This document shows positions 7,310 to 11,190 of a stretch of 11,190 nucleotides of DNA, one piece after another. A program made the translations under genes and the position numbers. Origin of the DNA: Methanomassiliicoccales archaeon. Lineage in GTDB: Archaea > Thermoplasmatota > Thermoplasmata > SG8-5. The notes below the pieces were generated by a model. It was not told the DNA's origin and ran no database searches. It was given only the letters and a program-made list of their open reading frames with translations. Each line of letters starts with the position of its first letter. Position 1 is the first letter of the stretch. The stretch lies in contig DAOVXH010000040.1 of assembly GCA_030636255.1 (NCBI GenBank), forward strand, positions 1 through 11,190, read 5' to 3'.

Positions 7310-7412
7310 TGGAGAAATCACAGACCGCCCAAGTGGGATTGAAGAGTTTTTGATATAGTATTAGCACCAAATATACAAAATCATAATTGCGGTCTGGTTT
7401 CTTTATTTCTGA
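7310..7412 (+). ncRNA. Candidate structured small RNA
   Basis: Starting about 26 nt after a strong TATA box, the sequence folds into a closed structure. P1 pairs CAGACCGC (7321-7328) with GCGGTCTG (7389-7396), 8 perfect bp. P2 is CCC-AAGT-GGG (about 7327-7337), which may share its first base with P1. P3 pairs TTTTG-a-TATA (7348-7357) with TATACAAAA (7372-7380), 9 bp with one bulged A. A T-rich run (TTTCTTTATTTCT, 7397-7410) follows P1 and can act as terminator. I see no C/D boxes, no clear H/ACA signature and no known riboswitch. The ends are estimates. Pairing and promoter are seen directly; that it is transcribed is inference. Confidence 0.5.
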
Positions 7413-7434
7413 AATAATTTCGAATCTTTTAGCA

Positions 7435-7489
7435 TCCATCTAATTTTACTGCTTATATTAGCTAATAGAAAAAAATTAGAGCCGCTGGA
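7435..7489. repeat. Hairpin unit 3 of a three-unit family
   Basis: Inner stem: TCTAATTTT (7439-7447) with AAAATTAGA (7472-7480), 9 perfect bp. Outer stem: TCCA (7435-7438) with TGGA (7486-7489). The loop contains the palindrome TATTAGCTAATA (7456-7467). Its 3' flank GAGCCGCTGGAG differs by one base from the 3' flank of unit 1, which is the tRNA-Thr end. Confidence 0.5.
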
Positions 7490-7506
7490 GTTCCTTCGGT
7501 ACTCCA
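7486..7506 (+). repeat. Small hairpin with a C(UUCG)G tetraloop
   Basis: TGGAGT (7486-7491) pairs with ACTCCA (7501-7506). The tip is C-TTCG-G (7494-7499), the extra-stable RNA tetraloop when read on the plus strand, separated from the outer stem by a short mismatch. A related hairpin lies at 7636-7656. Confidence 0.5.
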
Positions 7507-7560
7507 TCTTTCTAAATCTTTTCGATGCAATTATTGAAAAAAGATTTAGATCCATAGGAG
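7502..7560. repeat. Hairpin unit 2 of a three-unit family
   Basis: Inner stem: TCTAAATCTTTT (7511-7522) with AAAAGATTTAGA (7539-7550), 12 perfect bp around a 16-nt loop. Outer stem: CTCC (7502-7505) with GGAG (7557-7560). Layout and flanks match units 1 and 3, but the stem sequence differs. Confidence 0.55.
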
Positions 7561-7568
7561 GCACTGTG

Positions 7569-7608
7569 TAATTGGTGGGCCTACTATTCTCTTGTTTTTT
7601 ACCAATTA
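7569..7608. repeat. Inverted repeat TAATTGGT / ACCAATTA
   Basis: 8 perfect bp (7569-7576 with 7601-7608) around a 24-nt loop that ends in a T-run on the plus strand (7595-7600). It lies between hairpin units 2 and 1. Confidence 0.45.
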
Positions 7609-7635
7609 GATTTGGGAGTAAAAATCAAAACACAA

Positions 7636-7656
7636 TGGAACCCCTTCAGGGCTCCA
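7636..7656. repeat. Small hairpin preceding unit 1
   Basis: TGGA (7636-7639) pairs with TCCA (7653-7656) and CCC (7641-7643) with GGG (7649-7651), with one A-C mismatch and a CTTCA loop. It matches the small hairpin at 7486-7506 in position relative to the following long hairpin. Confidence 0.45.
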
Positions 7657-7710
7657 TCTGTCTTTATTTTCACAGCGAAGTTGTTGAAAGAAAATAAAGA
7701 GCCACTGGAG
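7652..7710. repeat. Hairpin unit 1, overlapping the tRNA-Thr 3' end
   Basis: Inner stem: TCTTTATTTTC (7661-7671) with GAAAATAAAGA (7690-7700), 11 perfect bp. Outer stem: CTCCA (7652-7656) with TGGAG (7706-7710). The right arm runs into the tRNA acceptor and T stem, so on the minus strand this hairpin and the mature tRNA fold cannot both form in full. The inner stem starts right at the tRNA discriminator and could define the 3' trailer. Confidence 0.55.
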
Positions 7711-7771
7711 GGAATTGAACCCTCGACCTATTCATTACCAATGAATCGCTATACCTCTAAGCCACAGTGGC
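7700..7771 (-). tRNA. tRNA-Thr (anticodon GGU)
   Basis: The minus strand folds into a full 72-nt cloverleaf. The acceptor stem GCCACTG/CAGTGGC is perfect. The D arm is GCT/AGC with an AGAGGTAT loop. The anticodon stem ATTCA/TGAAT is perfect, with loop TTGGTAA giving anticodon GGT (GGU in RNA), which reads ACC and ACU. The variable region is AGGTC, and the T stem GAGGG/CCCTC is perfect, with loop TTCAATT. The discriminator at 7700 is U, as expected for archaeal tRNA-Thr. CCA is not encoded. No intron is present. No TATA box lies at the usual distance directly upstream, so it is probably processed from the longer transcript described in the next two entries. Confidence 0.95.
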
Positions 7772-7831
7772 ACTGAGACGAGTTTACTCGTCGAGGCACG
7801 GATGAAACGTGAAACGATTCATCCAGTGTCC
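7772..7831 (-). ncRNA. Structured 5' leader of tRNA-Thr
   Basis: Between a TATA-like box and the tRNA the minus strand forms two strong hairpins. One pairs GGATGAA (7824-7818) with TTCATCC (7806-7800), extended by three bp (CGT/ACG on the plus strand) and closed by a 3-nt loop. The other pairs GACGAG with CTCGTC (7792-7787 with 7782-7777) over a 4-nt loop. An outer CACT/AGTG pairing would use the first tRNA base. A further hairpin, GATGGC/GCCATC (7835-7850), lies just upstream. It is most likely a pre-tRNA leader removed by RNase P, or an independent small RNA. No known family is recognised. Confidence 0.4.
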
Positions 7832-7851
7832 GCAGATGGCAAAAGCCATCA

Positions 7852-7862
7852 AGGATAAACTG
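7852..7862 (-). promoter_or_regulatory. TATA-like box for the tRNA-Thr leader transcript
   Basis: Read on the minus strand this is ACAGTTTATCC. Initiation 26 nt downstream falls at about 7831, exactly where the structured leader begins with GGACACTGG. A second candidate, GTTTAAATG (about 7890-7898, minus strand), would start some 35 nt earlier. Confidence 0.4.
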
Positions 7863-7905
7863 TCTATTCTCGGTGCAATCCATTAACCCATTTAAACTTT
7901 AGGGA

Positions 7906-9060
7906 CTACAACCCTTTCCTCAACCTATCAATGGCCATCTTGATATCATCAATGGCTGTGGCATAGGACAATCTAACAAATCCCTCTCCGCCAGGCCCGA
8001 ATGCTGTTCCTGGCAATAGTGCTATACCAAGTTCCTCAAGTGCATAATCAGCAAATTCCTGGCTGGTCATTCCTGTTTCAGTTATGTTAGGGAATGCGTA
8101 GAACGCTCCCTCTGGTTTTACGCAGCTGAGCTTTGGAATACTGTTGAATCCTTCTACCAGAACATCACGTCTTTCTCTGAACTGCTTCATCCACCCTTCA
8201 ATGTTTTGAGGGCCCTTGAGCGCGGCAACTCCACCATGCTGGATGAACGGGGGTGTGCAGCTTACGATTGTTTGAAGAAGCAGCCCCATCTTTTTTATTA
8301 CTGGAGCAGGGCCAACAGCGTATCCCAGCCTCCAGCCGGTCATTGCATAGGCCTTGGAGAATCCGTCAAGAATTATTGTACGTTCCTTGCATTCATCACG
8401 AACCGATGGAGTGTAATGTGGCAAATCGTAGGTCATTTTGCTGTATATTTCGTCGCTGAGCAGGTAGAGGTCCTTTTCCTCAGCTATCTCGGCCACTCTT
8501 TCAACTTCAGATTTTTTCAGAACACCACCAGTTGGGTTTGAAGGCGAGTTCACAAGAATCATCCTGGTGTCCTGGTCAATTACATCATTGAGGTCCTCAG
8601 GGTCCATGCGGAAGTCATTCTCCTCTTTCAGCCGTACCATATTTCCACGTATGCCAGTATAATCCAGAACAGAATAGTAGGTTAAAAATCCTGGGTCCTG
8701 TAGGGCCATATTTTGCCCTGGATTGATGAGGCATGCTGCTGCAAAGAAAATTATCGGATTGGCGCCTGGGCATACCAGTATTTGGTTCGTATCCGGTCTA
8801 AATCCGCGAGTAAGTTCTATCTCGTCGCAGATTGCCTCCCGCAATTCTGGAATTCCATATGAGTTTACGTAATGTGTCTCCCCTGCTTCCAGTGCTTCCT
8901 CGGCTGCCTGGGTTATATGTGCCGGAGTGTCAAAATCTGGCTCTCCAATCTCAAAATGAAGAACATGTTTTCCCTGTTTTTCAAGTTCCTTGGCTTTGGC
9001 CAGTACATTAAAGGCTGCCTGGCCCACCAGTCTGTTCGCTCCCTCACTGAGTTCCTTCAT
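7906..9060 (-). CDS. PLP-dependent class I/II aminotransferase (aspartate aminotransferase-like)
   Basis: The 384-residue product has the normal length for fold-type I aminotransferases of the AspB/AspC-like group. Key residues are visible: the PLP Schiff-base lysine K236 in DGFSKAYAMTGWRLGY, N175 in NSPSNPTGG, D203 and Y206 in LSDEIYS (contacts to the pyridine ring), R244 after the lysine, and R363 in FVRLSYA, which binds the substrate carboxylate. The N-terminal pattern FEIGEPDFDTP is also typical. It transfers amino groups between an amino acid and a 2-oxo acid in the cytoplasm; aspartate, aromatic or branched substrates cannot be separated from sequence. A start at ATG 9058-9060 is supported by a TATA-like box on the minus strand at 9086-9094, giving an almost leaderless mRNA. 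It diverges from the CBS gene. Confidence 0.93.
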   Translation of the reverse strand: MKELSEGANRLVGQAAFNVLAKAKELEKQGKHVLHFEIGEPDFDTPAHITQAAEEALEAGETHYVNSYGIPELREAICDEIELTRGFRPDTNQILVCPGANPIIFFAAACLINPGQNMALQDPGFLTYYSVLDYTGIRGNMVRLKEENDFRMDPEDLNDVIDQDTRMILVNSPSNPTGGVLKKSEVERVAEIAEEKDLYLLSDEIYSKMTYDLPHYTPSVRDECKERTIILDGFSKAYAMTGWRLGYAVGPAPVIKKMGLLLQTIVSCTPPFIQHGGVAALKGPQNIEGWMKQFRERRDVLVEGFNSIPKLSCVKPEGAFYAFPNITETGMTSQEFADYALEELGIALLPGTAFGPGGEGFVRLSYATAIDDIKMAIDRLRKGL

Positions 9061-9085
9061 ATTATCGGCTGTATATTGGAATCCA

Positions 9086-9094
9086 TGATAAAAA
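9086..9094 (-). promoter_or_regulatory. TATA-like box for the aminotransferase gene
   Basis: On the minus strand this reads TTTTTATCA. Initiation about 26 nt downstream is near 9064, a few bases before the ATG at 9060. A second box, TTATAA (minus strand, about 9101-9107), would give a leader of about 18 nt. Confidence 0.4.
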
Positions 9095-9124
9095 CCTTCG
9101 TTATAAGAATCAAAAATTTACAGG

Positions 9125-9153
9125 TTTTTAAAGCTTTCTGAAAAAGCTTTTAA
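9125..9153. promoter_or_regulatory. AAAGCTTT dyad in the divergent promoter region
   Basis: AAAGCTTT, itself a palindrome, occurs at 9130-9137 and 9143-9150, 13 bp apart start to start. Together they make an imperfect larger dyad. The right copy runs into the TATA box of the CBS gene (TTTTAATAT, 9148-9156). The position suits a repressor site; the regulator is unknown. Confidence 0.4.
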
Positions 9154-9156
9154 TAT
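9148..9156 (+). promoter_or_regulatory. TATA box of the CBS-domain gene
   Basis: TTTTAATAT is centred about 35 nt before ATG 9187, which predicts a short leader of about 9 nt. No good ribosome site is seen. Confidence 0.45.
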
Positions 9157-9186
9157 GTCTGGGTACATAGTATCATCGGGAATACA

Positions 9187-9741
9187 ATGAAAGCCGAAGT
9201 ACCAGTACTTGAGATAATGAGCACAGATATACCGCAATTGGAGCCCTTTGAGTCTGTGGAAAATGCAGCTGCAAAGATGGTGGAGCATAGCTCTGGCTGT
9301 GTGATTATTGTTGATGAGGGAAAGCCCATAGGCATTGTGACAGAGCGGGACATGGTTCGAAAGGTGCTTAGCGAGAGGAAGAATCCTGCAGAAACACAGC
9401 TTCGGGATGTAATGAGCTCGCCACTTGTCTGGATACCCAGGCATATTGGAATCATGGAGGCAGCCAAACAAATGGCCAGCCTAAAGCTTCGAAAACTTGT
9501 TGTATTGCATGACGGTCAGTTTCAAGGTGTTGTGAATGCCCGGGATATTCTGCAGATTGCGCCCCAGATGATAGAAATCACCAGGGAGCTTGCAGATATT
9601 GGTATGCCTTCAGGAGAATATATTGCAGACTCCATACAGCAGGCATCTGGCTATTGTGAATCATGCAAGGGTTATTCAGGTATGCTGGAATTCATGGACG
9701 GCCAGTTGATGTGCCCTACATGCAAGGAGAGCCTGGAATAA
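9187..9741 (+). CDS. CBS-pair protein with C-terminal zinc ribbon
   Basis: The product is 184 residues. Two CBS motifs form one Bateman module: about residues 7-62 (VLEIMSTDIPQLEP, then PIGIVTERDMVRKVL) and 73-125 (RDVMSSPLVWIP, then KLVVLHDGQFQGVVNARDIL). Such modules bind adenine nucleotides (AMP, ATP, SAM) and act as energy or metabolite sensors. A linker helix leads to a small zinc ribbon with C157-x2-C160 and C176-x2-C179, likely for protein or nucleic-acid contact. The protein is soluble and cytoplasmic. The start is ATG 9187, with a TATA box upstream. It lies just before pyrF, but pyrF has its own promoter, so a joint role in pyrimidine synthesis is only a guess. The ligand is unknown. 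Confidence 0.9.
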   Translation: MKAEVPVLEIMSTDIPQLEPFESVENAAAKMVEHSSGCVIIVDEGKPIGIVTERDMVRKVLSERKNPAETQLRDVMSSPLVWIPRHIGIMEAAKQMASLKLRKLVVLHDGQFQGVVNARDILQIAPQMIEITRELADIGMPSGEYIADSIQQASGYCESCKGYSGMLEFMDGQLMCPTCKESLE

Positions 9742-9743
9742 TA

Positions 9744-9750
9744 TTATAAA
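9744..9750 (+). promoter_or_regulatory. TATA box of pyrF (leaderless)
   Basis: TTATAAA, extended by the preceding ATA, begins right after the stop of the CBS gene. Its centre lies 26 nt before ATG 9773, so transcription should start at or next to the A of the ATG. No ribosome site precedes the ATG, as expected for leaderless translation. Confidence 0.65.
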
Positions 9751-9772
9751 CAGGACTGTTTTCTCCCTAACC

Positions 9773-10417
9773 ATGAAGCTCGAATCCCGACTTATTCTGG
9801 CACTTGATATTACAGATTGCGATGAAGCAATGGAGATCATAGGCCAGACCTCTGAATTTATTGATGCTGTTAAGGTAAATTATCCCTTTGTACTGGCATG
9901 TGGAATGGAAGCGGTTCGTGAATTGGCAGGCATGGTGGATGTTATCTGCGATTTCAAGGTTGCAGATATTCCAAACACCAACAGACTTATTGTTGAGCAG
10001 GTCAGAATCGCCGGAGCCAGCGGGGTGATATGCCAGGCATTCCCAGGCAAGGATTCTGTGGAGGCATGTGTCAGTGCAGCTGGTAATATGGACGTTTTTG
10101 TGGTAACAGAGATGAGCCACCCTGGAGCAGATAGATATCTCATGCAAGTTGCAGAGGACATGGCCAAATTGGCTGTTGAAACCGGAGCAACCGGAATAAT
10201 CGCTCCTGCAACCCGTCCAGAGAAGGTAAAACAGCTCCGTCAGTTGGTAGGCGATTTGAAGATTCTTTCGCCAGGCGTTGGAGTCCAGGGCGGTTCAGCA
10301 TCTGATACCATCAGAGCCGGTGCGGACTATGTGATAGTTGGTCGAGCTATTTATCAGGCTGATGACCCAAGGGAAGCTGCAAAGCAAATAGCCCAGGAAA
10401 TCAAGGGAGCATTATAA
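9773..10417 (+). CDS. pyrF: Orotidine 5'-phosphate decarboxylase
   Basis: The 214-residue product has the short length of archaeal OMP decarboxylases. It converts OMP to UMP, the last step of de novo pyrimidine synthesis, as a TIM-barrel dimer. Visible signatures are LALD (D12) on strand 1, K34 in DAVKV, the catalytic D60-x-K62-x2-D65 in CDFKVADIPNTN, the phosphate-loop SPGVGVQGG (166-174) and the final VGRAIYQADDPREAA with R191 for phosphate binding. All catalytic residues are present. No other pyr gene is in the window. The stop overlaps the next ATG by one base (TAATG), so the downstream zinc-finger gene is probably translated from the same mRNA. Confidence 0.96.
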   Translation: MKLESRLILALDITDCDEAMEIIGQTSEFIDAVKVNYPFVLACGMEAVRELAGMVDVICDFKVADIPNTNRLIVEQVRIAGASGVICQAFPGKDSVEACVSAAGNMDVFVVTEMSHPGADRYLMQVAEDMAKLAVETGATGIIAPATRPEKVKQLRQLVGDLKILSPGVGVQGGSASDTIRAGADYVIVGRAIYQADDPREAAKQIAQEIKGAL

Positions 10418-11046
10418 TGGAACAGATACCCCAATCCATGCACGCGGAATGCCCGGACTGTGATGATGAAACATTACACAAGACACTGAAGGGACGCATG
10501 AGAGGTAAGAAGAAATTGGAAATGCTTCTGAAATGCACAAAGTGCGGCAAGGTTCACCAGGAAGTTCTTGAAGCAATTAGCCAGGTTCCTGTGCGAATGA
10601 TAATCAGCCGTGGCGACAAGAGTGAAAAAATCCGAGCTGAGTTTTCTGCAGACTGGGAGCTTGCAATTGGCGACGAGTTCATGCATGAAGATGAACGTCT
10701 TCAGATATCAGGTATTGAAGTGGATGGACAGCGTGTGGAAAATGCCAGTATCAGCCAGGTAAAGACACTCTGGACAATCAACTTTGACATGGCCAAGGTA
10801 AAGATATCCATAAACAGGGACGGCAAGACCAAATCTCTGGAAATTGAGGTTGACCCTGAAGAAGTCTTTGAAGTTGAATCGATAATAGAGGTTGACGGCA
10901 TGAAGGCCAAGATCCACTCCATAAAATTGACTAATAGGAGCACACGCAGAGGCACCGCTGTTGCCAGGGACATCAAGCGTATTTATTGTACAGACCCCAG
11001 GCCTCCATCTCAAAGAAAGTCCAAGCCAAGGAAGCCTCGATTTTAA
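10417..11046 (+). CDS. HVO_0476-family zinc-finger protein
   Basis: The product is 209 residues. The N-terminus holds a zinc ribbon, C12-x2-C15 (ECPDCDDE) and C40-x2-C43 (LKCTKCGKVH), separated by a basic stretch (KGRMRGKKK). The rest is beta-rich, with repeated short acidic strands (IRAEFSADWELAIGDEF, then SLEIEVDPEEVFEVESIIEV), and the protein ends in a strongly basic tail (PPSQRKSKPRKPRF). This matches the archaeal HVO_0476 family, known by name from Haloferax but of unsettled function. The zinc ribbon and basic ends suggest nucleic-acid or ribosome binding. Start ATG 10417 overlaps the pyrF stop by one base, with a GGGAG ribosome site about 8 nt upstream. A T-run after the stop probably ends the operon. 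Confidence 0.88.
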   Translation: MEQIPQSMHAECPDCDDETLHKTLKGRMRGKKKLEMLLKCTKCGKVHQEVLEAISQVPVRMIISRGDKSEKIRAEFSADWELAIGDEFMHEDERLQISGIEVDGQRVENASISQVKTLWTINFDMAKVKISINRDGKTKSLEIEVDPEEVFEVESIIEVDGMKAKIHSIKLTNRSTRRGTAVARDIKRIYCTDPRPPSQRKSKPRKPRF

Positions 11047-11060
11047 TTAATTATTTTTTA
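11047..11060 (+). terminator. T-rich terminator of the pyrF operon
   Basis: Directly after the TAA stop comes an AT-rich run with six consecutive Ts (11054-11059), the usual archaeal termination signal. No hairpin precedes it, as is normal in archaea. Confidence 0.5.
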
Positions 11061-11101
11061 CATTAGTGTCAGCTTATAACAATATTATTAAAATTCAGGT
11101 T

Positions 11102-11148
11102 ATAGCCGCATAGCTATTGCTAATGAACATTCAAATCCCGAAGATTTG
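11102..11148. other. Two small hairpins in the terminal intergenic region
   Basis: ATAGC/GCTAT (about 11102-11117, 6-nt loop) and CAAATC/GATTTG (11132-11137 with 11143-11148, 5-nt loop). They lie between the pyrF operon end and the window edge. No T-run follows on either strand, so a terminator role is doubtful. Apart from these I see nothing else in 11061-11153. Confidence 0.3.
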
Positions 11149-11153
11149 TCTGC

Positions 11154-11190
11154 TCAATCAATTTTTATTAGTGCCACCACGGCAACACCC
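11154..11190 (-). CDS. Possible 3' end of a minus-strand gene cut by the window edge
   Basis: Reading inward from the end, one frame gives GVAVVALIKID and then TGA (11154-11156). The composition resembles a protein C-terminus, and convergence with the pyrF operon would be sensible. Eleven codons are too few to be sure, and other frames stop early too. Confidence 0.2.
   Translation of the reverse strand, partial: GVAVVALIKID

Noticed and set aside
7435..7710. CRISPR array
   Set aside because: The repeated hairpins are few, differ in stem sequence and have no uniform repeat-spacer pattern; no cas gene is near.
7431..7710. Integration site (att duplication) at the tRNA-Thr gene
   Set aside because: The tRNA-end-like copy at 7479-7490 is only about 12 bases, and there is no integrase or mobile gene between the copies.
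7772..7850. C/D-box or H/ACA guide RNA
   Set aside because: GGATGAA resembles box C only loosely, no box D lies at the right distance, and no ACA tail follows a hairpin with a guide pocket.
8206..8541. 111-codon plus-strand frame inside the aminotransferase gene
   Set aside because: It is the complement of conserved aminotransferase sequence including the PLP-lysine region; no promoter or ribosome site.
9118..9471. Minus-strand frames opposite the CBS gene
   Set aside because: They are complements of the CBS motifs, with composition unlike a real protein.

Overview
The window is archaeal chromosome. The evidence is an intact Pelota gene, an archaeal-type OMP decarboxylase, an HVO_0476-type zinc-finger protein, a DUF835-containing response regulator, TATA boxes about 26 nt upstream of start codons (one giving an apparently leaderless mRNA), and a tRNA-Thr with no encoded CCA and a U discriminator. 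The gene mix and the HisKA_2/PAS/DUF835 signalling style suggest a euryarchaeon, perhaps of the Thermoplasmata/Methanomassiliicoccales side. The lineage is an inference; no rRNA is present to settle it.

Layout. Positions 1-1724 (+): a TATA box, a 41-codon ORF for a tiny single-span membrane protein, pelA (GTG start, ribosome rescue and mRNA surveillance), and a small charge-polarised protein of unknown function. Positions 1727-3259 (-): a large cysteine-rich soluble protein that I cannot assign, ending 2 bp from the previous gene tail to tail. Positions 3339-7245 (+): a palindrome next to the promoter, then a two-gene signalling operon. It encodes a six-span membrane histidine kinase (HisKA_2/HATPase) and, overlapping it by 4 nt, an 879-residue response regulator arranged as receiver, four PAS domains, DUF835 and a winged helix. 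Positions 7246-7905 hold no protein gene but are full of RNA-like structure: tandem TTTCACTAT repeats and a strong TATA box before a candidate structured ncRNA, three related hairpin units, a tRNA-Thr(GGU) on the minus strand, and a structured leader for that tRNA with its own TATA-like box. Positions 7906-9060 (-): a class I/II aminotransferase. Positions 9187-11046 (+): a CBS-pair protein with a C-terminal zinc ribbon, pyrF on its own leaderless promoter, and an HVO_0476-type zinc-finger protein overlapping pyrF by 1 nt. Positions 11047-11190: a T-run and two small hairpins, possibly with the tail of a minus-strand gene.

How the genes fit together. The kinase and regulator are almost certainly cognate partners: a membrane sensor phosphorylates the receiver, and the winged helix reads out on DNA. 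The motif TTTCAC occurs as a palindrome beside the kinase promoter and as a tandem repeat beside the ncRNA promoter just after the regulator gene. This suggests, as a hypothesis only, that the regulator controls its own operon and the downstream RNA. The most unusual part of the window is the 660-base structured non-coding block around the tRNA. The other genes are housekeeping (ribosome rescue, pyrimidine synthesis, amino-acid metabolism) or conserved archaeal unknowns.
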